Notes under the pieces: generated by a model
Told to the model about the DNA's origin: nothing
The model's database searches: none
The model's input: only the letters and a program-made list of their open reading frames with translations
Translations under genes and position numbers: made by a program
DNA from: Nemertoderma westbladi
Lineage: Eukaryota > Xenacoelomorpha > Nemertodermatida > Nemertodermatidae
DNA: 64,000 nucleotides
Assembly: GCA_032718475.1 (NCBI GenBank)
Contig: JAUCBJ010009092.1
Location: 62,001-126,000, forward strand
Direction: 5' to 3'
Shown: positions 9,892 to 19,155 of the stretch, piece by piece
Position numbering within the stretch: the first letter of the stretch is position 1
How the letters are laid out: the number at the start of each line of letters is the position of its first letter

Positions 9892-10615
9892 ATAGCCGTT
9901 CCACGTAATCCATCACGGGTAGCTACTGTAGCACCAAACATTTACCGAGTAGGATACTCGGCCACTCGGCCACTCGGCGGAGGGATTCCCCAGCCCGATG
10001 GGGTGAACAGAACACCTGGACATTTGTTAAACTTACTTAAATTTTAATTTGTTAATTGGTATAAATATTTGCTAATTTTATTTAATAGATTAGGGGGGGG
10101 GGGGGGGTACACCATTTTCGGACAAATTGAGGTTTTTTCAATACCAGCTTGTCCATGTCCAGTACCTAAGATGTTATTCAACAAAACAAAAAGTGGACAA
10201 AAAAATCATTTTTTTTGTAAAAAAAGTTTCCCAAATATGTAATATTATATATCACCAGAAAGCTTTCGATGCGCTGAATTCAATGGTGTTAATTCCCCAA
10301 TACCCCTGACTTCCTAGTAACAAATAATTGAGAAAAACTGATGTCCATTCTTGTAACACCAGATATCAGCCAATCAGAGCCCTTGAATGGCGATTTCCGA
10401 TGCCAGTAACAATTTGTCACACCACGTAACACCAGTTGAAATTACACTGAAATGTTATGTTAAATTAACTTAGATTTCGTCTCCGGATGGGAGCTATACA
10501 GCCATACCTGATCCCAGTAACACCTCCCAACAAAGCTTATTTGAAAATATAACCAATCATAATAAATCTTTATGGTCCTTATCTCAGAGTTTATCAAATA
10601 CCCGTATACATCAAG
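9892..10615. other. non-coding flank of the LTR element
   Basis: No gene. It contains a triple actcggcc run (9957-9980), a G15 tract (10,093-10,107) and A/T-rich sequence up to the target-site duplication of the LTR element. Confidence 0.6.
10093..10107 (+). repeat. poly-G tract (15 G)
   Basis: An uninterrupted homopolymer of 15 guanines. Confidence 0.95.
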
Positions 10616-10620
10616 AGTTT
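10616..10620. repeat. target-site duplication of LTR element (left)
   Basis: AGTTT directly abuts the LTR end; the identical AGTTT follows the other LTR at 24,088-24,092. Five bp is typical of BEL/Pao and other LTR elements. Confidence 0.85.
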
Positions 10621-11876
10621 TGTACGCGCTTTTGAAGACCTTTAGCAGTTTAACCTGCCAAAATTTATATGTCTTTTGGTTTATAAATAGACTTTAGAAG
10701 TTGACAAATATTTAATACCAATAAACATAACATTAGCAGAAGCCAGCCTAGTGCGCGTCCATTCACCCGCTGGATATACCCGGGAGACTGGATTCTGAGG
10801 GCTTAGATTATTATTGCAGTGTAAGCTTACTGTATTATTCGATTGATCGTTAATAAATAATTTCTGACTAATATTATTCACTTTCGGGAAATATTAACAG
10901 TTCCTTTTAGGACGTGGCGCTCTATCTAGGTAAACAGAGATATGACTTATACTAATCACAACGGTAAGTCGGTAAGGCTTATGATTCACGTATGAGGCGC
11001 ATTCTTTAGGAAATGCTTAGTTATCAGCCACAATCATGCACACTACCGTTAACACACAATACTGCTCACTAATTTGCCGACCGTCAATGAATTTTATCAT
11101 ATATAAAGAGAACAGCAACTGACTCATGTAGTGCTTATCAAATAGCATTAAATTCACTACAAACCACAATAATATAAGTCGCAATCGCTATATGTAACCC
11201 GTCTCTCTAACCTGTAGTGTATCAAGAAAATTGGGAAATTTGGGTTCTTTATAGATGTTCTCCAAATAATATTCAACCAACTGATACAAAATATGACAAC
11301 AGCAAACAGCAGCACAACAATGTATGTTGAACCGATAATGCAAGACTGAACGGAGTTGCACCGATAACAGTTATACGCTCTATAATTTAAGCCTACTAAT
11401 GTTTCTTCTAAAGTATGAAAACGAATTGACTCTAGAGCCGGTGTTCCTGGCCTAGATAGAAACAACACAACAGTATCCAGAAAAACAGTAAGACTGAACA
11501 CTCCTAGCATGATCTGCCAAAATATCTCCACATCGACAGAAAAAATCGCTCTGATTGGCTGTTAAGCTAAACAAAGAACCATGTGTCCAATGGCCGTTTC
11601 CATGTCAGCAACCAGCTGTTAGATGTCGTAAGCTGAATCATCAAGGCTAAGCTGTGCCAGGGTATTTGGTGCATTGCGGGTTTTTTGCCTTACCATGTCC
11701 GCCAAAGCACACATATAGAAGAATGACGTTTATGTCCGTTAAAACACCTATAACGGTACCTTGCGGGCGAGGGGGATATATATATAGTTAGGGAGCCTTT
11801 TAGAGTATTCCAGCGCCTGGGGGGAAACTGGATTGCAAAGCAAAAGGGCCAGTTATATCCCACAGAAGCTTTTACA
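10621..11876 (-). repeat. 3' LTR, 1256 bp
   Basis: Nearly identical to 22,832-24,087 at a constant offset of 12,211 bp; I count about 8 substitutions and no indels. On the minus strand it begins TGTAAAAGC and ends GCGCGTACA. A ctatatatatat TATA-like run is near 11,776-11,787. A TATATAAAG lies on the opposite strand near 11,100. Confidence 0.93.
11157..11531 (-). pseudogene. LTR-encoded two-helix ORF, 3' LTR copy (truncated)
   Basis: The 3' LTR counterpart of the 148-codon frame in the 5' LTR. A substitution (gttaagc versus gttcagc) makes an in-frame stop upstream, leaving 124 codons from an internal Met. Both hydrophobic segments and the CYRC...C cluster remain. Relative to the other LTR it has T/S, P/S, R/W and T/I replacements. 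See the 5' LTR copy for interpretation. Confidence 0.35.
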
Positions 11877-11887
11877 CCGCTCCCAGA
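11877..11887 (-). promoter_or_regulatory. candidate polypurine tract
   Basis: On the minus strand TCTGGGAGCGG immediately precedes the 3' LTR (TGTAAAAG). This is where the plus-strand primer of an LTR element is expected. It is short and imperfect. Confidence 0.45.
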
Positions 11888-11954
11888 AAATGGGATTTGA
11901 GTCTATAAAATATACAAAATCACAGTTTCTAATATACGTAAATACTCTAAACAG

Positions 11955-12269
11955 TTAGTCTTTCTTACGCGGACGGCGTTTACGCAGTTTTTTAAAGCTA
12001 GCCAGAGTCTTTTTCTCTTTGGGGTGAGCCACTTTACAAGGAGGGCTATAACTCCTGGGTGAAGGGTGCAATATGATTGCATCAGAGGGTGTAGGATTAT
12101 GGTCGGTGTATCCGCCAGTCGAAGTACCGGGTTGATTGACATCAACGTCGGGGGAGAGGGGTCTAACGGCTTTGAGAGCTCGTTTTAAGACAGCCGCTCT
12201 TACGGGTCCTTTACGAGTGGTCTGAACGAGAGCCGTGGGTGGACCATAGGCAGTTAGAAACCTCCGGGT
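11955..12269 (-). other. 104-codon open frame overlapping the end of the Cys-rich ORF
   Basis: This frame has no ATG. It opens 16 nt before the stop of the 12,254-13,402 ORF in the -1 frame and runs to a TAA at 11,955. The translation is non-repetitive and strongly basic, ending FKKLRKRRPRKKD, like a nucleic-acid-binding tail. It probably was, or is, the C-terminus of the upstream protein, separated by an indel, a frameshift event or an intron. I see no canonical slippery heptamer in the overlap. Confidence 0.4.
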
Positions 12270-13402
12270 TTAATGGTTCTTTCCAACTTGCGTTCGCAGG
12301 CTCGGTATTCATAAGGCCGTCGATATACTTCCTGTAACTCGGGGTGTGAGTTAACAAATAAGTCTCCATAGTCCGGGTCCTGACGGATATAATTGATTAA
12401 GCTATAGGAATGAAAGTCGCTAGGATTAACCCTCCTGAGAAATTTGCGTACGAACTTGGTTGAAATACATTCTCCGACGCGCTTCAGTAGTTCGTAACTC
12501 GATATGCGTGATTTCTGTTCGACAGAAGCGAATAGATAAGGATGGAACGCATAAACTCCTTCGTAAGCGCGTCCAGGATAATAGCGATGGCGCGAATCAC
12601 AATGTAAATCAGCGTTCGCTTCCCAAGCTCTGATGTAACGTAGTGTGATCATTTCATCTACGCTTTCCAAATCGTAATTAAAAGGGCAATCGAAACTGGC
12701 GTGTCCCTTTAGTTGACAATGGTGACATTGAGTCATAAATTGAGGGCAAACCGCAAAAATGTGCAAGTTATTGAGTCTACAATACGCACAATAAATTTCC
12801 ATCACCGGTTGTTCGTGGAAATAGGAACAGCAGACGTTTGTGTCCATGGGCGTAACATGGTCTCTCGATGCGCATAACCAACAACGTTGCCGAGAAACAT
12901 AGTTGGCATGGCGATAATTGTACGCAGTGAGACACTGTGGACCTTGATACCATTCTAGGATGTAATCGTTGTCGCTGTTCCGGGCGCGATAGGCTGAATC
13001 TCCTCAGATTCTAGGCATATTGGTTCGTCTTCCCAGTCTGTTACGAATAGAATTTTCGTGATCTATTCTCGGTTTACCGTTACGACTCCGCTGGGTATGA
13101 TATTTAAATAGAACCATTTCCCTTTCGGTGTCTACATCGTCCGTATCATGTAAATCGATAGGATGGCCGGTAGTTAGGAAGTCCATATACGTACTATTAC
13201 GATGCGTATAGCGAGCGGTGAATTTTCGATAGTCCAATTCACGCGTAAGTTGCTCTTGGGACATCGGCGGTTCGATATAACGACCATCGTCCTCCGTAAT
13301 GGTTGGATCGGTTTCACCGCGTATCAAGCTATCCACAAATGCTTGTAAAGGTAGAGTATATCGCTCCCTGATACCAAGATCATCTTCTATCAACTCCGTC
13401 AT
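12254..13402 (-). pseudogene. Cys-rich accessory ORF of the LTR element, split by one TGA
   Basis: A 382-codon reading frame interrupted once by TGA at 13,006-13,004. The first 132 codons (Met at 13,402) are acidic and polar. After the TGA the same frame continues open for 52 codons to the Met at 12,847 and on to 12,254. The second part has cysteine pairs CWLC, CC, CAYC and CPQ...CHHCxxKGHxxFDC; the last resembles a zinc knuckle (CX2CX4HX4C). A globular-looking region of about 120 residues follows. No signal peptide or membrane helix is visible, so it is not a typical envelope protein. It lies in the 3' third of the element, where pol or extra genes are expected. I recognise no family. The TGA could be a point mutation, a readthrough site or removed by splicing. 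Confidence 0.5.
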
Positions 13403-15031
13403 ATCTGCTATCTGAGTTTGTTAATATTGAAATGAGTTTATGTTTAGGCGAGCGGACGTCGCTGCCTACCACTCTTTGCCCCCGGACAGTGGGATTCTCA
13501 GCGCCGATGTACCGTCGTCGCGGTGTTTACGCCAACATGTAGCAACAGCACGACAACGATAACCGGCACAAGTCACTCCACTGTCCGTCCCAAAGGCTTG
13601 AATCCACTTTAGGTTCTTTCTATAGGAGAGTTGGGCTACTTTCACAATTGCGACTAGCTACTGTAAACACACCTTAGCAGTAACATTCACCTACAAACGC
13701 ACAAATTCCACACAACTGTCACCAATTGTACACATACAGGCCATTTGTCCGTTAGTCAGTGCCTTCCAGAATGTCACGTTATTACTGTGTATCCTTGGAT
13801 ACTAACAGTGTGCTATGTATTCTCTATGCTATGCAATGGGACAAGCTTTCTGTTGTTCTTTTAACTTGCTTCTAATTCTAGCGTGGGTGTTGCTATGGTG
13901 ACATTATGGAAAGCTAGCGGTAGAATTAGGGTAATTCTCATGCATACAGATCTGGGATGCTATTTAATAGTAATTCTTTAACTGTCAATATCCTCTTTAT
14001 GCATGATTTTATTAATTTTATCGGCTATTGACTATATGTTGGAGATTCTCGCACTCTAATACACTCAATAGGATGAATCTCCGCTCCCATGATCTATTAA
14101 TTAATGGAATTTTGGGAATGTTATAAATTGCACAAAATGACAATTTATGAAATTCATTTAAGATATGAATTTAAATTTATTCCCGTGAATTTTATTATTT
14201 GATGGTAAAATTGACACAATTTTATTCCAGAGCATGTCTGGGGACATAGGATCCTTAATTCTATAAAATTGTCTTTTAAGAGTATCGGTAAGTGCTGCGA
14301 TATCTTAATTGACTAGAAATTTTAAAGGATCTGAATTTTACAGATTTTAATAAATATTAAATTAATATTTAAGATGGGCACCGATTTATTCCAGAACTTG
14401 TCTGGGGACGTTAACCACTGATTCTAGAATTTGTCTTTCAAGTATATCGGTGGGTGCCGCGATATCTTAATCGACTAGAATTACAGATGGTCAAAAGGTT
14501 TAACAGATGTATTTGCGTTTTACGCTACTGTTATAGGGACATCACGCTACTATATGTATTATTTAATATAAGGTAGAAGAGCAATATCGCACGAAGCAAT
14601 GTCAGTGTGAAGAGGCAAGTCGTTTCCAAGGTCTACCCAGAGCTTGGTTTAGCCGAGACACGAGGATCTGAACTTTGCATTCCTAATACTCTGCCTACCA
14701 ATAATACTTGAATATAGTAGTGGCTTTATTGTACTTTAATAAGTACGGACATTTCATCTTACTGTAGTCACGTATTTATAATATGATACGGACAGTAAGG
14801 AAAGAGAAAAATAATTATTTCTCGCCGTCGCACTAAATATATATTATAAGTAATTACGTACGTAATAAACACTAATATATTGCACTAATCTACTAAATAA
14901 TCACTAAAATAACATTCTACTAAATAAAATTAAAGGAAACGATTATAATAAAATTACATAATAATACATACATAAATATAAAATAAAAACAAATATAAAA
15001 TGATATAGTCACACGCCCACTCCATATGTTA
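13403..15031. other. non-coding interval inside the LTR element
   Basis: A/T-rich DNA with many stops in all frames, lying between the Gag-protease ORF and the Cys-rich ORF. It contains an imperfect pair of about 105-bp repeats (14,218-14,480) and a 9-bp inverted repeat ggacagtgg/ccactgtcc (about 13,495 and 13,578). Pol coding would normally lie here; nothing RT- or integrase-like is visible. Confidence 0.6.
14218..14480. repeat. imperfect direct repeat pair, period about 163 bp
   Basis: Both copies contain ttattccaga, tgtctgggga, a attgtctttt/tttgtctttc segment, gtatatcgg/gtatcggt, gccgcgatatcttaat and gactagaa. The copies start near 14,220 and 14,383 and are substantially diverged. Confidence 0.7.
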
Positions 15032-18000
15032 TTAAGTTATGGAGTCCCTAGATATTTGTCGGATTAGGGAAGTGGTCGTAGGAAGAGTATCTTGCCTTCC
15101 ATAGTTTCCGGACAGTTTTCGGTCTCTTTCCAGTAAACATAAACGACCAGCTGGGCGATTGAGTTGTTGTGTTACTTTCTCCGCTCCCTTGGCCTGTCTA
15201 ATCTTCGCCGTGGTAAGATGAGGAGGCCATTCTTCTTCTTCTTTACTTAAGAAGTCGGATCCACCTAACCAGCCTGGAGTATCTATCAGTTCTTGAGGAG
15301 TTGCTCCTCTGGAAGCGATGTCGGCTGGATTAATCGTCCCAAGGCAATGTCTCCATTGATCTACATTGGAGTTCATATCGTCATTATCTGAGGAGTATGG
15401 TGTTCCCTCAGTTGGATCGTCCACATCACTGCTCTCCACTTCCCATTCCTTTACTTGGTATACCTGTTGTTGAGGTAATCTCTCTTTGAGAGTTCTACGG
15501 GAAGGGCCAGTGAAGTACCAACCTACTCTAGTTCTTACCGCATAGGTTTGTAGTGGCTGCGGTTGAGCAGGCCGTTTCTCCAATGTCTCGAGCGCCTCAT
15601 GCGCGTTTTGGCCGATGAGTATTTGCACTCCAGGATAATCTGTCTGGAATCGAGGTATCTTAAGATGTTGGATGCTCTCATCCTCGTCCCAATTATAAAG
15701 GTCTGCTTGGGTAGTAGCGAAGTTCTTTATAGCCACCATTTTTACCGACCTTATACCTTGTGCTCCTAATTTATCCTGGGGGGTGGACAACACACCTACA
15801 TAGTAATCTGCCGTTAGGGTAGATTTCCAAACCTGCATAATTCCTGACATATTCAATTTAGTCCGGAATTTGGGTTGTCCAGCAAAGATATCTTCGGCTA
15901 GTTCTTGATCGATGAATGTTCCTGTGCTGCCGGAGTCAAGGAGGGCGTTCACTATGTAACTTTTGTTAGGACCGTGAACTCTTACCTGCACTACAGGAAA
16001 TTCTCTGATTCCTACGTTGGAAGTGGGAGCTTTCCAAGATGGTTGTCTGTCAAAGGTAGTTGGGGGGAACTCATTGTTGGTGTCCTTTTCATGCGTAAGT
16101 GCTCGATACACTGCGGTATTTATTAAGTAACAGGATTCGTTGGCGTCAGAGAATTCGTCCGTATAGAATCCTTCCATCTCAGATTCTTGATCAGTGTCAT
16201 TTACATCACTGAATTGGACATGTAGTTCGGGCTCACTTACCTGACTCGGGTTGTCTCGTTCGAACTCACTGTGTAACAAGATGTGATGTTTCGCGCTACA
16301 CTTTGCACACTTTACGTCGGAGTAACAGGTTCGCTGTTGGTGTCCTGATCTGAGGCAATTATAGCATAACCGCTTATTCCACAGGACTGCACGTCTGTCT
16401 ACAAGGGATTTCTTTAGAAATTCAGCACACGCACTCAAACGGTGGGGCCCGTCGCACAGCGCACATTTTGGTTTGATGTTACTCACTTTACCTTGGGTAA
16501 CGTTATGCACTCTCGTTCTTTCTTCGGGCTTTCTTCCGTGAATTCTCTTAGGAGACGTGGGAGGAGTTGTTGTTACCTGTTCTCTCCTATCGTTGGTTCG
16601 AGACTTATATTTACTTACGTCTTTATAGGTCTTGTTGTCATAGTAAGATTTTGCTGTGTCTTTCCCGCTGTCCTCTTCTTGAGAAGCTTGGCTTTCGCCG
16701 TCATCAGTATAACACACTGGTATTATCCTTCTCCTAGAAACGGGTTTCTCACTTACCTTATTTTCCGATGTTTTCTCTCTGGACTGCTTTATGAGTTGTA
16801 ATTTTACTTCACTATCTAAGAAGGACATGAGATCAGCCATGGTAGGGCTTCGTCGTTGCTGCTCATTCATATACAACACTTTCTTGTCCCAGCGTGTACA
16901 TACTCCACCCTTTGGTAAAGTAGAGACTACGGCTCCAATAACCATGGAACTCTGATATTCATGAGACTTACCTAACCAGTCCAATTGTCTACAGATCTCC
17001 TGAATCTCATCGGAAAACTCTATAATCCCGCTACTAAGGAAGTTTCGGGGGGCTACTAATTTTGCATACAAATACTTAGCTATGTTATCCTTGTTACCGT
17101 ACCTGATGTTTAATGTATCCCAAACTTGTCTTAATCCTTCTGGATGTCCAATAAACTTTAACGCCATTAACTTGGGAGGTCCTTCCAAACACTTGATGAG
17201 GAATCTAAGCTTCTCTCCATTAGATAGTACAGAGTTCTGTATACTATCTTTGTAATATTCATTGAAAGGTAACCATTTCATCTCATCTCCATTGAATTTG
17301 ACGATCTCTCCCACTTTAACCGCTTGGCGGGCTTCTTTTCTAGCCATCTGACGCGTAAAGCTTTCTTGGGCCATCGTGTTATTTAATATCGAATTATCGG
17401 TATATAAATTTCCCGGATTATTATCAGGTCTATAGGGAATATCATTAACAACAGGTTTATAATCACCCTTAATAGGGTTTGCTATAGGAGTTTCTACTTC
17501 ACTAGCAGTATAGATGCGTGTAGGCTCCACACCTTGCGCATGTAATACTTCAGACCTAACAGGTTGACACAATGTTACAGGGGGTATTGGTATACTCTTT
17601 TGTATATTGACTAATTTGTCGCGTTCCAGCGCGATACTTTGCTGCACTTCTTGCAATTCTGCCCTACCTTCCCTTACTGTTCCCTTAAGTTGGTAGACAG
17701 TCTCCTGCATCTGTCCGAGCAGGAGATTCATCCCCCGCCGTCCCTCCTCTACCCACTCGACTGCCGAAGCGGGAGTCGCCAACATTGTAGCGGGCAGACG
17801 CGGGACGACGGGAGACAAATCTTTGATTTCTCTCTCAGCGTCCAGGACAGGGATATTCTCATGGACTGTTCTACCGGGTACAGGCAGTGTAGTACTGTGT
17901 AAAGGGAATTTAGAGTTAAGCTCTGGAAGTACAGGGGTCTCTAGCACAGGAGTGGCTTTGAGAACGACAGGCCCAATTATTTCAGGCTCATCAACTATAG

Positions 18001-18232
18001 TAGGGAGTCTTTTGACCTTAATAATTTGGTCTGTGGGTTCTGTACTACCTAAGTCTGTGCTAGCTAGTTGTCTTCTAACCGCTGGGGGCAAATCAGGCAA
18101 TTTGTGACAGTGAGATGTTTTTCTACGCCTGCTTAGACGAGATCTATTTCTTCCGCCTTCAGGATCGGTGGTTTCGCCTTCCTCCGATGTGTATTCTTGG
18201 CGTTTGGGAGTAGATCGACTCATCATCTGCAT
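15032..18232 (-). CDS. BEL/Pao-type Gag-protease polyprotein lacking RT, 1066 aa
   Basis: A single open frame with clear retroelement domains. Residues about 1-280 are polar and low-complexity with a helical stretch near 170-210. Residues about 290-470 resemble DUF1759 Gag (VKFNGDEMKWLPFNEYY; IEFSDEIQEICRQLDWLG). Residues about 590-655 hold zinc-knuckle-type clusters (CALCDGPH; CYNCLRSGHQQRTC; CAKCSAKHH). Residues about 735-900 are a DUF1758-like aspartic protease with active site LLDSGSTGTF near 765. After about residue 955 the sequence jumps to WRHCLGTINPADIASRG and GWLGGSDFL...WPP. In complete BEL Pol these lie after RNase H and before integrase. RT and RNase H (several hundred residues) are missing without breaking the frame, and integrase is missing downstream. 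The ORF is in the same frame as the coiled-coil ORF upstream, separated by TAA plus six codons. Confidence 0.85.
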   Translation of the reverse strand: MQMMSRSTPKRQEYTSEEGETTDPEGGRNRSRLSRRRKTSHCHKLPDLPPAVRRQLASTDLGSTEPTDQIIKVKRLPTIVDEPEIIGPVVLKATPVLETPVLPELNSKFPLHSTTLPVPGRTVHENIPVLDAEREIKDLSPVVPRLPATMLATPASAVEWVEEGRRGMNLLLGQMQETVYQLKGTVREGRAELQEVQQSIALERDKLVNIQKSIPIPPVTLCQPVRSEVLHAQGVEPTRIYTASEVETPIANPIKGDYKPVVNDIPYRPDNNPGNLYTDNSILNNTMAQESFTRQMARKEARQAVKVGEIVKFNGDEMKWLPFNEYYKDSIQNSVLSNGEKLRFLIKCLEGPPKLMALKFIGHPEGLRQVWDTLNIRYGNKDNIAKYLYAKLVAPRNFLSSGIIEFSDEIQEICRQLDWLGKSHEYQSSMVIGAVVSTLPKGGVCTRWDKKVLYMNEQQRRSPTMADLMSFLDSEVKLQLIKQSREKTSENKVSEKPVSRRRIIPVCYTDDGESQASQEEDSGKDTAKSYYDNKTYKDVSKYKSRTNDRREQVTTTPPTSPKRIHGRKPEERTRVHNVTQGKVSNIKPKCALCDGPHRLSACAEFLKKSLVDRRAVLWNKRLCYNCLRSGHQQRTCYSDVKCAKCSAKHHILLHSEFERDNPSQVSEPELHVQFSDVNDTDQESEMEGFYTDEFSDANESCYLINTAVYRALTHEKDTNNEFPPTTFDRQPSWKAPTSNVGIREFPVVQVRVHGPNKSYIVNALLDSGSTGTFIDQELAEDIFAGQPKFRTKLNMSGIMQVWKSTLTADYYVGVLSTPQDKLGAQGIRSVKMVAIKNFATTQADLYNWDEDESIQHLKIPRFQTDYPGVQILIGQNAHEALETLEKRPAQPQPLQTYAVRTRVGWYFTGPSRRTLKERLPQQQVYQVKEWEVESSDVDDPTEGTPYSSDNDDMNSNVDQWRHCLGTINPADIASRGATPQELIDTPGWLGGSDFLSKEEEEWPPHLTTAKIRQAKGAEKVTQQLNRPAGRLCLLERDRKLSGNYGRQDTLPTTTSLIRQISRDSIT

Positions 18233-18244
18233 TTGACTAGCAGT

Positions 18245-18253
18245 TAACTGTTA
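18245..18253 (-). promoter_or_regulatory. possible stop-readthrough site TAA-CAG-TTA
   Basis: The stop of the coiled-coil ORF is followed by CAG TTA, matching the CAR-YYA context that promotes readthrough of tobamovirus-type stop codons. The reading frame continues open through the stop into the Gag-protease Met 18 nt later. TAA is usually the least leaky stop, so this is a hypothesis. Confidence 0.4.
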
Positions 18254-19120
18254 ATTTATGCAGTCTTGCGTCTCTTGCAGATTTTCCAACTCCAGTTGGG
18301 TAGTCTCCTCAGACGCTCTCCGTTCTGCTTCTGCCACTGCCTTCGCCGCCTTTCTTTCCGCTTCTGCTTCTGCCGCCGCTGCCTTTCTTTCTGCTTCTGC
18401 TTCTGCCATTGCCGCTGTTACTGCTGCTGCCTTTCGGTCCTCTATCCATTTTTTCTTTACTTGTTCTTCTTGGACTCTAGCGAGGCGGAGTTTTTCATCA
18501 AATTTAGCTTGGTTTGCAGCTAACATTTCCGCATCGATTGCGTCCAACACAAGCTTGGTTCCTTCACTATTAGGGCGAAGTCCAGACAGTCGTCTCCTCA
18601 ACTCTTCGTCTCCTAGGAATCTCTGATAGTCTGACAGATAGATGTCAATGGCGTCTCTAGTTCGCGGCTTCTCTGCTGTTGTTAATTCGCTTTCCACTTC
18701 GCTTTCCACTTCGCTTTCCACTTCGCTTTCCACTTCGCTTTCCACTTCGCTTTCCACTTGAGAAGAAGTGGCATCGGTTGATTCTTCATAGGTTGGCCGC
18801 TCATCATAAACCGTATCCGCCATCTTCGCTCCGCGTTCGGGCGTCCGCTCAACAGTATCCGAACTACTGGAGTTATCGGGCCACTGAGAACTAGGTTCTT
18901 GGCTAGGAGGTGGCTGCTGTTTGATAGCTGCTTCTTGATCCCGCTTGACTTGGGCCCGAGTGCCGATGATAGACCTACGTTGTTCTACTAGCCTAGGGTC
19001 TGACACTACTACTGTAGGGATGGCCTTTTTTACAATAGTAGGTGACTTAGACTTGGGTCTAGGATGTTCTATACTTGGATCTGGGTCACTGATCTTTTTA
19101 AGGCACTGTCTAACAGTCAT
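18251..19120 (-). pseudogene. coiled-coil N-terminal Gag-region ORF, split by a LINE, 289 aa remain
   Basis: The remaining 289 codons encode a charged protein. A 12-bp repeat gives about six ESEV units near residues 118-145. A region starting TRDAIDIYLSDYQRFLGDEELRRRL (about 152-178) follows, then a long Ala/Glu/Arg coiled coil (about 205-285, AEAEAERKAAA). Position and coiled coil suit an N-terminal Gag or Gag-leader protein. The frame is open upstream of Met 19,120 to the LINE insertion. On the far side of the LINE an ATG at 20,573-20,571 lies in frame if the LINE and one target-duplication copy are disregarded. The native start was therefore probably 17 codons upstream, and the insertion disrupted the gene. 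Translation from Met 19,120 remains possible. Confidence 0.6.
18686..18757 (-). repeat. 12-bp coding tandem repeat (ESEV), 6 copies
   Basis: ttcgctttccac is repeated six times without change inside the coiled-coil ORF, encoding an acidic tetrapeptide repeat. Confidence 0.95.
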
Positions 19121-19139
19121 TCTAACACTTTCTAAGAGA

Positions 19140-19155
19140 CTATCCGACAGTGATT
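19140..19155. repeat. 16-bp target-site duplication (LINE 3' side)
   Basis: ctatccgacagtgatt is identical to 20,542-20,557 and flanks the LINE precisely. Confidence 0.95.

Noticed and set aside
10681-10881. A 66-codon ORF duplicated at 22,892-23,092
   Set aside because: It lies in both LTR copies, is short and A/T-rich, and has no recognisable feature. Duplication follows from LTR identity, not gene conservation.
11903-12145. An 80-codon minus-strand ORF at the 3' end of the LTR element
   Set aside because: The overlapping frame 12,269-11,955 has more protein-like basic composition and links to the Cys-rich ORF; this one appears to be its shadow.
11903-13402. Envelope glycoprotein for the LTR element
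   Set aside because: No signal peptide, membrane anchor or glycoprotein-like pattern; Cys-rich zinc-knuckle-like content instead.
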